Shown here: piece after piece, positions 1 to 13,412 of the stretch
Layout of the letters: every line of letters starts with the position of its first letter
How positions within the stretch are numbered: the first letter of the stretch is position 1
Assembly: GCA_013399115.1 (NCBI GenBank)
Contig: VXAA01004206.1
Span: 184,442-248,441, forward strand
Direction of reading: 5' to 3'
From: Anseranas semipalmata
Lineage: Eukaryota > Chordata > Aves > Anseriformes > Anseranatidae
Length of the DNA stretch: 64,000 nucleotides
The notes under the pieces: generated by a model
Seen by the model: the letters and a program-made list of their open reading frames with translations, nothing else
The model's database searches: none
What the model was told of the DNA's origin: nothing
Program-made: the position numbers and the translations under genes

Positions 1-26
1 TCCCTCTACAAAGTTATTTTCTTTCT

Positions 27-44
27 GGGGGGGGGGGGGGGGGG
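27..44. repeat. Poly-G run, 18 G
   Basis: An uninterrupted run of 18 G on the plus strand at the window edge, preceded by a pyrimidine-rich stretch. On the FRMD3 transcript strand this is poly-C. Runs of this length vary between individuals and are prone to miscounting by sequencing. Confidence 0.97.
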
Positions 45-2694
45 AGAAGGAAACATTGCTGAGAAAACAATGCCTGTCACTAACTTACCAGAAATGCCTA
101 GCTCATTTTACTCCTTTTCCAGATCACACAGATGCATTATTTCTTCATCTTGCTCTGAAGAATGGTGAAGGGGTGAGGTCAGGGTTGTTCAGAAAAAGGT
201 AAGGTAATTCAAGAATTTTGCTGTGGTCTGCAGTACTTCACAGATATATAATCCAGAATGAATTAACAGATAGGAAACAAATCAAGACTCACAGATATGC
301 AAATTTACTTTCCTTAACCTATTCACGTGCCCACCTCACCTCCACCAGGATCTAGACAGTCCTAGCTGAAGAATCAGACAGAAAAGAGGTGCACCTTGGA
401 CAAGGTGCAGCCCTGTACTGTTCTCAGGGAGCTGAGAGTTAAGAGATATTTCATTATTTTCGTCTAGCAGGAGCAGGACACAATTTGTTTGGCATTTCCT
501 TTTGAAAGGCCAAGCTGAAATACCAGCACAGACCAGATAAGCTTTTACAGCTATCTGAAAAAGTCCATTACCTATTCTAACAAAAAGCAAAGGCAAAGGA
601 AAAAAAAAAATTGCAAATACGAAACCTGCACAATTCATCATATGAATAATGAAAATGGGCAAACTGGATAGAACAATTAATCCAATTATCTTCTTTATTT
701 AATTAAGGAAGGCAAGAAGTGAATGGATCAGGTACTGAAAAATATCCCTGAGCACCATATAAAACAGGCTGTCCAAACACAGATCAAATGCCTCATGCAC
801 CAAACTCCTAGGAACACAGATTTAGCTCACATGTCCAGAAGCAACCATACGTTTCACAAAGACCTGACTTTCCTGGGTTAAAAATGGATTGAAAAGAAGA
901 AGAGCAATTAAGCAGTATAGACTTTCACTTGGCGGTCAGGGAACTGACAGGCAGTTTTTAGAAGCTCAGATTTCCGTGGTGACCTTCTGTTGGTGCAAAC
1001 ATGTAAGCAATTCAGCTGAATCTCCCAGAAAACTAAGCAGTTACTTTATAATTTGTGAAGATTTTCAAAGACAGAGCAATTAGGTGCCTAGTGCTGTCTG
1101 AGTGTCAGGGGAAGATAAACACCTAGTCATTACTAGTACTTCTGAAAATAGCCACCCTTATATTTGTTTGCATATTTCAATTTGAGTTTTAGGAAAGATT
1201 TTCCCCCGAGTACTTATCTTCCAGCCTTACAGCGTTAACTATTAATAATTAATAACTGTGCGTCATCTCTACTATAGAGTATTCGTGCTATATTTATTCC
1301 AAGATTAATTAGCTGTTATAGCTAGGACCAGATTAAGGTTCCTATAAATTCATCCAAGGTTTTCTGCAGCAATTTTCAATTGAAAAGCATTTGTCATTGC
1401 AAAATGTTTTTTCTACGCATCATATGGGGGGCAGGGGTTGTTTTATTTTGTTTTTTATAATTTTGCTGAAAAAGAAAAAAATCCACACTTGAAAGGAAAA
1501 TACAACATTTCATTTTGAGTTAGCTTGTCAGGCAAATTTTTATAAGTATTTTAGATTTTCAGTTACAAAAAAGTCATTATTACTGCATGCCACGCTGCCT
1601 TGTGGGAACGGACCACAGGTGTTTAAACTCTCTTGTAAGGCTAACACCTTACAAGACAAATAAAACAGACAAGCAAAATAAATCAGACTTAAAACTGGAA
1701 CCCTAGACAAGAATTTAATTTCTCTCCTTCTAGTGAAATGCACAAACTCAAAAAAAAAAAAAAACAGAGCTTCGTTTTTGCCTCGTGAATTCCACACTGT
1801 GGTCCATACAGGTAGCTTTAATTGGAGAACGGCCTACACCCTCAAACCAGCTTGGCTTTAGACGTGGCAGTCCTTAATGATGATCAGAAATCATTCCTGC
1901 AGAGACTGAGCCTCCCGTTCCTGAGATGGCACGCTAGCAATGTGGTTGTCACCCACCATAGAAGAAAAGAGTTTGATCCTAATCCAGCCAAAAACTATTA
2001 CCAGGGCCCTTGTGAGGCGATTCATGCTCAACACTGACAACTTCTAATCTCTTCAGCTGAAAGAAGTTTGGTATCTGGGTATGTGGATGGTCAGCCAGAC
2101 ATCCTTGCAGAAGGCAGAGAGCAAGACACGTAAAGATCTTGAAGACCAATCACGAGGATAGCGACTGACTCTTGATGCTTCAAATGCCAGGGGTGAGTAA
2201 GCAAAATATTACAGATAATCACCTTTGGTCTTGGGATCCTAGAAAATGCTCAAAATTGTCTTCTGGATCTGTCCTTCAGTAACTACAGGCTCTCTCACTA
2301 AGGGTCATTGTGACTGCAAGCTGTTTCAGACTAGAGCATTTTTTACTTTGTAAATACAGCCCTCACTTCTGATCAGCATTTAAGTGGCACTGAGTAGTCA
2401 TTATTGCGGCCAGGTGTGTGCCTGCTTACCCAGGAATGCTGAGTAGCTGATGTGCTACCAGCTTCCACTGCACAAGCTCAGGATAAGCAAGGACACCACA
2501 CAAGGGTAAAAGCTTCATTCTAGTAAGTTGATTTAACTCCGCAAACACCGATGTGCTTCTGGAAGCGACAATGCAGCAAGCAACCTCCTTTGAATGCAGT
2601 CATTCTGAGCCGCAAAGCTCAGAGAAGACTGAGTTAGGTCTCAGTACAGCATAGTGATACGGCTTTTAGAATAAAAAGGGGGAAGAAAAGAGCA

Positions 2695-2790
2695 CACAAT
2701 GTTCCATATCTACTCTCACAGTCCTTGTGAGGGATCAGGCATCATTATAATCCCCATGCTGCTCTTCCTCCACGTTGTGACAGCAACTCC
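2695..2790 (+). repeat. Possible MIR/CORE-SINE-like fossil
   Basis: The order CTCACAGTCCTTGTGAGG, then a spacer, then CATTATAATCCCCATGCTG resembles the MIR central block (CTCACAACAACCCTATGAGG, then TATTATTATCCCCATTTTAC). The match is weak and broken, as expected for an element older than the bird-mammal split. It could be chance. Confidence 0.35.
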
Positions 2791-3419
2791 ACAGTGCAAA
2801 GACGTGTGCTCCATCTCTTCTTCCTACGCACTCCTGCACAAGCCTGGCCTAAAACAAAGCTAAGCTCCTAAATAATTGCCAAGCCAGGCGCTTGGGAACT
2901 GACCACCGTAAGTGCAATGAACTCAGTGACATCTCCCGCCTCCTCAGCGCATGAGGCTTTTGATTTAGTCCCTGTGTTTGCAAGAGGAGAGGTAATGAAG
3001 GGACAACCAAAAGTGGTGAAATACCATTAATATTTAAATCAACTTCAGCAAGCAATACCCAGTCAGGCAATCAGATGTGCATACAGTCAAAGAATTAGAA
3101 GAACCAGCAGATACCACAATTATATTCTGGCCAAGAAAGGACTGGATTTGAAGACTTTAAGGGATAGAAGAGAGCAGGAAAACAGAGAGATGCATGGAAA
3201 CACTGCTAAAAAAGTAACAAAGTTATTTTATTTAAACCTCAACCCTATATTAATCTTTAAAATGAATACCTAACCTTTCCCTTTAATAAAAAGCAAAAGC
3301 AAAATCAATTTGCTTTAGCCTCAAGGCAGCGACTTGCACCAGGTCACTGACTGCCAAAATTCAGACTCAAAAAATAGTAACAGTATCCAAAGCTAATGGC
3401 AGCTCAGACAGGGGAAATT

Positions 3420-3465
3420 AATTGGGTGCCTACTCTATACCAGACAAATGACCCATGGCACCTGC
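3420..3465 (+). repeat. Possible MIR-like 5' block
   Basis: TTGGGTGCCTACTCTATACC followed by AGACAAATGACCCATGGCAC resembles the MIR opening block (TTGAGCGCCTACTATGTGCC, then AGGCACTGTGCTAGGC). It is short and isolated, so only a tentative call. Confidence 0.35.
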
Positions 3466-6400
3466 ATGTCTCTTTCTTCATGCCCTGGGGCTGACACCAT
3501 TTATTCATGCCTTCAGGAACCTCTAAAACAAGACTATTGACACTGTTCTGTTGCAGTAAAGGAGCTGTTCCTCCCTACTGTTTGCATATTAGGACAACGA
3601 CTCTGGTTGGAGGTATGCTAAGCAAGAAGGAACAACAGACATCACCAACACAAAAATGAATCTGGTCCAGAAATAGTACCACGCACTGGAACAGAAGGAC
3701 CATTTGTACAACTCCGGGCTGGAATTTATTAAATAAATTTACAAATTCTTACTCTGTTATTTCAATGACACTGACATTTTCAGAGAACCTCCCATGCTGT
3801 AAGTTAGAGTAGCTCAACTGATTCATAACCTCTACATCAGCTGATCATCTGGCCCTAAAATCTACATATATTTGATGTATGCATATAGCTGCCACACTCT
3901 CACAGCCAACAACTTCACAACTGATGGAAGAACAATTTATTTTTATCAGAATAGCCTGCACACTGATTCGGTTTACAAGGTTACTAATCTTCACCAAAGA
4001 TATTTCAGTTAGTGGAATTACTGCTGAATTAAGTGTGTGTGTACATTCACACTGCCATTCATGTCAAAATTTTCTTTAGTGTTCATAAATGCACTTCTAC
4101 TGCTAAAAGCAAGTACCCATTTAACCCTGCATTCTGTCCCTGAAAATGGCCTGAAGCAAACACTTAAAAAAGAACAACAGTAGTTGCTGTCTTGTTCACT
4201 GGGGTTGTTTTCCAGCAGCATCCATTACATTAGCCTCCATTTGTTTGTTAGTCTTTGTAGACTATCACCAATTTGTCTGAACATTTATTTTTCAACGTAT
4301 TTTTTGATATTTTTGACATCTATAACAATAAATTTTATGACTAGATACAGTATTAAAAAAAAAAAAAAGTCTTTTGGTACATCAATTGCTTCGTGATTTT
4401 GTTAAGTGCCTTTAGTTCTAAGAACTACCTAGCAATCTTTCCCTAGTCATCCTCTCCAAGCCATTTTATATGGTATCTTCTACTCAATCTGTTACCTCTT
4501 TTCCTGGCTGAATTATCCTAGACTAATCCACCTCTCTTTGTATGAAAGCCATTCCTACTTTGTGTCATTCTCATTGCATTTTCTGATCCTTTTCTACTTC
4601 TACTATACTTTTTGAAGCAGCATGACCTTAACTGTACACACTGAGCAGTACCACATCAAGACTTTGCACATCAAGACTGCAAAAGCACATCTTTTTTTTT
4701 TTTTTTTGATAACTCTGTACAGGACGAGAGATTCATATACATAGTGATGCATTAAAATTTTCATTAACCTATGACTGAGTCAGTCTAGCTTTCAGTCTGT
4801 AATACTTCTGCTCTGCCCCTTCTAAGAAACTGGAGAACTCTCAGTTCTCTTTCTATAGCTGTATGGAGATGTAGCTTTGTTAAAATGAGCTTGGAAATTC
4901 TCTGTTGTCTCCTTCTGTCAACTTTTACCTCCCTCACGTGGCACTACGTGCATACTTTGAAGAATGTCTACTAAATACCTGCTGCTGTTAAAGCAGAGAT
5001 CAGCTGTACCCAATGCTTGCTGGCTCTTTCAAAAGATCTCTCTGATGAGGCATTGCTGTACACTTTGTGTATATGCCCCATTAAAAACAGAACTGCTACT
5101 TCATGATAAAACCTATTGCTCTAGGACAGATGCCTCCATTTTCCTTCATTAGTAAATACTGAGACAATGATGAGCAACTTGTGCTGTAAGATTAAACAAA
5201 TACTCTGTCCAGGTCTGTTACATGTGATGTATTCTAGAATACAAAGGAGATTCTCCAACAGCCTTGCTCGTAAAATAAGCACGTAATCTATCAAAAAAAA
5301 AAAAAAAACCTCCCTATGTGAAGATGTGCCTATCATTTTTCAGTGTTTCTAAGCTTGAAAACAAAATTAAAATTGGACTTGTGACAGTTCTCTAAGGGAC
5401 GACAGACAGGAGTACCAGCAAGGCAGTAGTGCACAATGCCACCTTTCTAACAATACACAGAGGCAGGCTCCGTGCTCTGGGGAAGTCAGAAAATCCCAGT
5501 ATAGTCACAGCCACTATCCCAGATCTGCTCTGTTATTGGCAGTGTATTGACACAACAATTTTGCTGAGTCAAAAGCTTTGTTTTCATACTGTCAGGCATG
5601 CTCGTGCAGAGCTAGAACTGCACATTATGCTGTTCCCAGACAACCCAGCAGCCTATCCAGATGAGAAAGCATCTTGATGCTTCAGGGTGACTACAGCAAC
5701 TGGTGAGATTTCACATAAGCTATAGGGTCCTACAAAGTTTCCCATAACACATAACACTTCCAATCTACCCCTTAGATAGCTCCAAGGTGTTTTTACCTAA
5801 CTACCGCCACCACCAAAAAAAAAAAAAAAAAAAAAACCCTTTAATTTTAATTTCTTTAAAATTATGANTTTAAACATTTCCAACTTTAAAACTCTGCTCA
5901 GATGCCCTCCTGAAGAGATTTAAAGAATAAATTTCACCACACTATCATCTTCTTCAGCCCAGTCCTCCATTGTTTTCAATACCAGTGGCCTCCCTCAACA
6001 GGAACCCTCTCTCTAGCCAGAGCTGCTGAGCAGTAGCTGCATTATGTCATCTTATTCCCATCTCCTGCCAGCCCAAATGATGCAAAAAAGGTGCTCTGTC
6101 AACCTGGGACCTCTGGCACAGAATTAGCTACGCTGCATTTCCTCAAGGGTGAGAGTGTGATAACTGACCTCAATATAATAGATAGTACATGGAAAAAGTA
6201 CCAATACATAGTTCCTTGAATAGGAGAATTAGTAACACCTCCTCCAGGTATGCCTCCACTTATTTCTAAAAAAGTACAAGCTCTAAATGAAGATTCTTGG
6301 GTTCTTGCAGTGTATCTCTCCCCACTCTCTTTAGTTTCCCTATGGGACACGTTTGTCTTGCAGCATTTCACTTAGTAAGGAGAGTAATAGGGTTTTACTC

Positions 6401-7438
6401 ACAGATGTGGCAGCTTGTCTTCGTGAAATCTTATGGGAACTTAATGTTCAAGACCTATATCCTCAGCCAAATTTGACTGAAAACATCTTCAAAACAGTAG
6501 AGAGCCAGGGAGAAAGGCAAGGCAATCCCATATACCTAGTTTTCCCAGGAATCCAGGCTAAAAATTCAGCAGTTGATTTATGAACACTAAGAACTCATTT
6601 GTTCCTACTATAGTGCAATTAGATATAAAATGTTATGTTGCAATTTACCGCAAACTTTTAGTATGATCCTAGCTTTTCCAAAGCTACTCTAAGATGTCCC
6701 CAAAGGGACATCCAAGTATGACACTAGAAGAGAAAACAGCGGAGATGGAGTAGAACCAAGAGTCTTTTAACTACTAGTTCAACTTGAGGTCATTGGCATG
6801 GTTCCTTTCCTGTGTATCCGAAGACGTACAGAAAGCTACCATGCTGCATTCAGCTAAGAATGTCTTCTAGGGTTTCTTGTTTGCCTGGAATAGAAAGTGG
6901 AAAACCTTTTTACAAAGCTTAAGTATGCCTAAAATGTTCACACACATTAATTTATGCAGAAAGAAAGAATCATTATAAAAAGGGGAGGGGAGGCAGAAGG
7001 AGGAGAAGTATACCTTATAACTTACTTGAAAAATAATCAATAAAAACAAAAGCTGTTTCCCACAACACAGTTTTCCCAAATGTCAATATTTTCTTCCAAC
7101 CTAAGAGGATTAGCTCAATAGTCAGAAATTCTGAGTGTTCTAAACAGAAATATTGAAACATTTTATTTTTTAAATTCTCAAACTCTGTCAAGTACTTCAA
7201 CATTCCTAAGTCAAAATTTATGTTTTGGTACAGTGTTCTGAAGGAAGACATTTAAGATGAATAAAAGCTGGTATTTTCCCTGCTTGAACTCCTTCAATGG
7301 GTTATGAAACAAAGGGACTGCAAATGAGCTTTTGGAGCAACTCAACAACCTTCTCACAAAACATTACATACAAATAAAAGGGAGGCAGGCATGACTGGTA
7401 GACTAAATGCCAACAGTAAAAATTTTGCATAATATTTA

Positions 7439-8092
7439 TAGAATCAGAAAATCATTTAGGTTGGAAAAGACCTTTAAAATCATCAAGTCCAACTGTAAAC
7501 CTGGCCTACCAAGTCCCATCACTAAACCATGTGTCTCAATATCATGTCCACATGTCTCTTAAACACCTCCAGGGATGGCTACTGCACCACTTTCCTAGGC
7601 AGCCCATTCCAATGCCTGATCAACCTCTCTGTGAAGAAATTCTTCCTAACGTCCAGACTAAACCTCCCTTGATGCAACGTGAGACTGTTTTCTTGCATCT
7701 TATTGCTTGTGACCTCAGAAAAAAGACTGACATCCTCCTCACTGCAACCTCCCTTCAGTTAGCTGTACAGAAGGATGAGGTCTCCCCCCAGCCTCCTCTT
7801 CTCCAGGCTAAACAACCCCAATTCCCCCAGGCGCTCTTCATAACTCATTTTCTAGTCCCTTCACCAGCTTCATTGCTCTTCTCTGACCATACTCAAGCAA
7901 CTCAATATCCTTCTCACAATGAGGTGCCCAAAACTAAGCACAATATTCAAGGTGCATTCTCACCAGTGCCACATACAAGGGGACAATCACTTCCCTAGTG
8001 CTGCTGGCCACACTATTTCTGATACAAGCCAGGAAGCCATTGGCCTTCTTGACCACCTGGGCACACTGCTGGCTCACGTTCAGACAGCTGTG
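7439..8092 (-). mobile_element. CR1 LINE fragment, 3' part, about 650 bp
   Basis: Read on the minus strand this is the 3' part of a CR1 element. It starts on the plus strand with the inverted tail (ATAGAATCAGAAAATCATTT, then AGGTTGGAAAAGACC and CATCAAGTCCAAC), the hallmark of CR1 3' untranslated sequence. It continues through reverse-transcriptase C-terminal coding sequence (CAGCCTCCTCTTCTCCAGGC and ACAACCCCAATTCCCCCAGG) and ends near 8092 in the CACACTGCTGGCTCACGTTC segment. It is 5'-truncated like most CR1 copies and has scattered indels. It lies in the same orientation as FRMD3. The plus-strand open frame at 7531-7998 is only its antisense shadow. Confidence 0.93.
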
Positions 8093-8334
8093 TACAAATA
8101 TGTATATACACTATTATTTCATATAGCTTAGCTATGCAAAGAGCCAATCCGGAACAACTCACAAGAATTAAATGAATAATTTCAGCATTTCCCTTTGGAA
8201 CCACAGATGTAGCCCTTTGTGTGCAAACACAGACTATGCAGTGCTGTACACTACAAAAGAAGCAATCATACCTCCAAGAAAAATAAACAAAGCAACAGAT
8301 ATTTTATGTTACCTGCACCAGAATCAGTAGTAGA

Positions 8335-10805
8335 ACAGAATACGATACAATAAGATACAATGCAATAGTTCAGCTGGAAGGGACCTTCAGAGATCATCCA
8401 GTCCAACCGCCTGACCACTTCAGGGCTAACTAAAAGTTACAGCATGTTATTGAGGGCATTATCCAAATGCCTCTTGAACACTGACCTGCATGGGGCATCA
8501 ACTACCTCACTAGGAAGCCTGTTCCGGTGTTTGATCACTCTCATGGCAAAGCAGTTTTTCTTAATGTCCTGTCTGAACCTCCCCTGGTGCAGTTTTGTGC
8601 CATTCCTGCACACCCTGTCATTGATAACCAGGGAGCAGAGACCGGCACCTCTCCATCTCCCCTCTTCAGGAAGCTGCAGAGAGCAATGAGGTCACCTCTT
8701 GGCCTCCTTTTCTCTAAACTAGACAAACACAGTGTCCTCAGCCTCTCCTCACAAGACATGCCTTCCAGCCCTCTTACCAGCTTTGTTGCCCTCCTCCGCA
8801 TGCTTTCAAAGTATCTTAATATCCTTTTTATCCTTTCTGGAACCCAGAACTGTACGCAATATTCAAGGTGAGGCTGCACCAATGCTAAACAGAGTGGGAC
8901 AATCACCTCTTTTCACCGGCTGGCTATGCTGGGTTTAATGCACTCCACAATGTGGTTTGCCCTCTTGGCTGCCAGGGCACACTGCTGGCTCATGCTGAGC
9001 CTGCTGTCAGCAGCACCCCCAGGTCCCTTTCTGCTGAGCTGCTCTCCAGCCACTCATTCCCAGTTTGTACCAGTGTCCAGCATTACTCTGTCCCAGGTGC
9101 AGCACCTGGCATTTACTTTTGTTGAACTTCATGCTTTGGATGGTTGCCCAATGCAAGATTACGTCCACTGCCTTCCCTTCATCCACTAAGTGGGTGACTT
9201 TATCATAGAAGGACATCAAATCACTAAGGCAGGACTTTCCCTTCATGAACGCATGTTGACTATGCCTGATAATAGCTTTGTTATTCAAATGCCTTTCAAT
9301 AGCACCCAGGATAATCTTCTCCAGGGGAGAAACTTTTCCAGGGACTGAGGTTAGACTAACAGGTCTGTAGTTTCCTGGGTCTTCTCTCGTGCTCTTTTCG
9401 TAGATTGGTGTGATGCTGGCTAGCTTCCAGTCAACTTCCAGACTCCCAAGACCTCTGGTAAATTGCTAAGAGGGTCCAGTTATAACATCTGCTAATTCTT
9501 TCAGTACTCTGGAGTGAATCCTGTCAGGCACCATGGACTTAGGAACTTTCATCTGATAAAACTGGCCCCTTACAATTTCAGTGGCCACAGGTGGAAAGTC
9601 ATTGCTCCCTCATTCATGGTCTTCAACTCAGAGGACCAGGCAGTCCAAGATCTATCATTAATATTAAAAACTGAGACAAATTTCCTCATCCCTAGTTGTT
9701 AGGTGACCGTCTTTATCAAGTATCAGTCCAATGTTTTCCTTAGACCTCCACTTGCTGCTGACACACTTAAAAAGCTTTTTTTGTTGTCTGCCACCATGCT
9801 GGCCAATGTTAACTCAAGTTGAGCTTTGGCTTTTCTTGTTTTTTTTCCCTACAAATGCTAACTGCAGTTCTGTAAACTCCCTGTGAAGCCTGACCTTGTT
9901 TCCGAAGATCTTTTTTTTTTTTCTGCCCAAGTTCTGAGAGTTCTCTGTTCAGCCAAGACAGCCTTCTTGACTTCCAACACAATGGGTCTGCCTGCTCCTG
10001 TGCTTTTAAAAGGTGGTTCTTAAAAAATGACCAGTACTTATGGACCCTAAGCCCTCTAAAGCAGATTCCCAGAGGATATGGCTAACTAGCTCTTGGAGTA
10101 GCTTAAAGTTTGCTCTTTTAAAATCCAGGGTGGCAACTCTGGTGGCCTTTTTTCTTATTACACCAAAAATTTTTAACTCAAAATTTTTAACACTGTGGTC
10201 ATGACAGCCACCTACCCTCACCTCTCCTGGAAGGCCTTCTCTGTTCTCATACAACAGGTCCAGGAGGACACCTTTCCTAGTTGGCTCACTAAGTATTCAT
10301 GACAGGAAGTTATCTTCAACATTTTTTAGGAATGTCCCAGAGATTTCTCCTAATAGCCTATAGAATAACTCATCCTTGCTATCATCCTGAGTGGGCAATC
10401 AATAGTAGACACCCACAATGACATCTGCGTTGCTATCCATCCCCTTAATCCTCACCCAGGGGCTCTCTACTGCATCACGCCTATCTGCAAGAGCTGTACT
10501 GTCTAATCTCTCCCTTACACACTGTGCAACACCTTTACCCTGCCTGCCCTGCATATCCCTCCTAGGAACTCCTGATAGCCCCCATCTCAGCACTCCAGTC
10601 ATGGGATGCATTCCACCTAGTCTCACTAAAACCAATGATATCATAGCTCTGGGAAAGGACCAAAGCTTCCAGTTCATACCATTTATTCCTCATACTGTGT
10701 GCTCCTAAATCCTCAGTGCTCCCTGGAGCAGGGCAGATGCTCCTGTTAGCCTTGCCAGACAGTGCTGTACCATCCCTTGCCTTAACTTCAGTGGTCCTAG
10801 TAACT
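8335..10805 (-). mobile_element. CR1 LINE, long copy with endonuclease and RT remnants, internally deleted
   Basis: About 2.5 kb of CR1 ORF2 on the minus strand, unusually long for a bird genome. From 5' to 3' (high to low coordinates) it shows endonuclease sequence around 10660-10390 (SYDIIGFSETWWDA-like, DVIVGVYY), then EISGTFLKNVEDNFL at about 10330, LLYENREGLPGEVRVGGCHD at about 10250-10190 and TLDFKRANFKLLQELVSHIL at about 10120-10070. The start of RT follows (about 9470-9300, EDPGNYRPVSLTS-like), then FYDKVTHLVDEGKAVDV at 9210-9160, the C-terminal part (MKFNKSKCQVLHLG) and the tail at 8335-8410. Two catalytic blocks are missing: the endonuclease MGDFNFPD-type segment near 10333 and the RT core with the FADD box near 9150. 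Stops and frameshifts also occur, so it is a dead copy. It has no recognisable ORF1. Confidence 0.9.
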
Positions 10806-11426
10806 CTCCTAAAAAATGATATATTTTCTTGTTTCAGCTTTTAGTACAAATTTTTTTTAAAGACACTTCAGAGTTTAGTGCCTAGCCTCTGTTTCCGTTG
10901 ATCTTTAATATAAACCCCTTCGATAAAATGATAGAGATCTTAAAATTCTTCAAAAATCTAGTTAAAATGTTTGCCCCATTGCTCCCATTAGGTTTTTCCA
11001 GACATTGCTGACATTGTTGGCTTAAATGAGAAACCTCTTCCTCTCTGCTTTACATTCTGATACACACAGAGCCATATCCTCTTATCCTTTGTTTTGGTGA
11101 ACTAAATAGGTTATGCCCTTCCTAATATTGTCTCAAAAAAGGCTCTCCATTCTCTTGATCATTCTAACACTCCTCCCAATTCATTTAAATTAATCCTTCT
11201 TGAAAGCAGACTACTAGATCAGAATAGCTGAGGCCTCATTAGGATGTAATTACATTAATACATTCCTGAAAATACAATCCTAATGAGCAGTGTCTGCTTT
11301 TATCATTGCCACATCATGCTGGTGGCATATTGCCAAAACCAGACCAGGCGATCTTCATTTTATTCATTGTCCTATACTTCTTTTCCTATGGTGCACTGGT
11401 GTATATTGTCACATACATTGTTCAGC
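10806..11426. other. Unique intronic stretch between CR1 copies
   Basis: AT-rich sequence with a few pyrimidine-rich segments. I see no exon, repeat or structured element in it. Confidence 0.6.
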
Positions 11427-11612
11427 TCACAGAATCACAGAATATCCCAAGTTGGAAGGGACCCACAAGGATCACAGAGTCCAACTCATGGCTCCATTAC
11501 CCAAAAATTAAACCGTATGTCTGACAGCGTTATCCAAATGTTTCTTGAACTACAGCACGTTTGATGTCATGACCATTTCCCAGGGGAGCCTGTGCTAGTG
11601 CCCAACCACCAC
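11427..11612 (-). mobile_element. CR1 LINE 3' tail fragment
   Basis: The inverted CR1 3' end is visible as CACAGAATCACAGAATATCC, AGTTGGAAGGGACCCACAAG and CAGAGTCCAACTCATGGCTC. It continues through ACAGCGTTATCCAAATG and CCAGGGGAGCCTGTGCTAGT before similarity fades. It is a short 5'-truncated copy about 480 bp downstream of the FRMD3 exon, in sense orientation to FRMD3. Confidence 0.9.
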
Positions 11613-13259
<1,647 letters not shown>

Positions 13260-13412
13260 ACAGGTAGGTCCTGCATTTCGCAAAGTCCTTTACAAAACTG
13301 GACACCACCATCATCTGCATTTCACATAGGAGCAGCTGAGGCAAGAACAGTGCCGTTACCTGTCCGAGGTCACGGCCTACAGAGCAGAGGAGGAAATGGC
13401 CTTGTGACCACC
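13260..13412 (+). repeat. MIR/CORE-SINE-like ancient SINE remnant
   Basis: Read left to right, the order of blocks follows the mammalian MIR consensus: GCAAAGTCCTTTACAAAACT (MIR: AAGCGCTTTACAT), CATCATCTGCATTTCACATA (MIR: TTATCCCCATTTTACAGAT), GGAGCAGCTGAGGCA (MIR: GAGGAAACTGAGGCA), GTTACCTGTCCGAGGTCACG (MIR: AAGTAACTTGCCCAAGGTCAC) and AGAGCAGAGG. Collinearity over about 150 bp makes chance less likely than for single blocks. Divergence is high. A repeat-library search would settle whether it is MIR, an amniote SINE or coincidence. Confidence 0.55.

Larger units (their letters stand above)
45..7438. other. Unique intronic stretch, no gene seen
   Basis: AT-rich sequence with no convincing exon. 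It holds poly-A runs at about 1749-1764, 4353-4368, 5291-5307 and 5815-5836, a poly-T at about 4692-4707, and a single ambiguous base at 5868. Two segments (about 2695-2790 and 3420-3465) look like very old MIR-type SINE remnants and are listed separately. The short open frames here lack family features and are consistent with chance. Confidence 0.7.

Noticed and set aside
140..175. CTTCATCTTGCTC, considered as part of the next FRMD3 exon (KQMK codons on the minus strand)
   Set aside because: The neighbouring codons do not give SIFKQMK or HWLEPNK, and no splice sites fit.
1610..1630. GAACGGACCACAGGTGTT, nearly repeated at about 38388-38404 as GAACGGTCCACAGGTGTT
   Set aside because: Flanking sequences do not align, so there is no evidence of a repeat family; probably chance.
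7531..7998. 155-codon plus-strand open frame
   Set aside because: It is the antisense of a CR1 3' fragment; the same pattern occurs in other CR1 copies.
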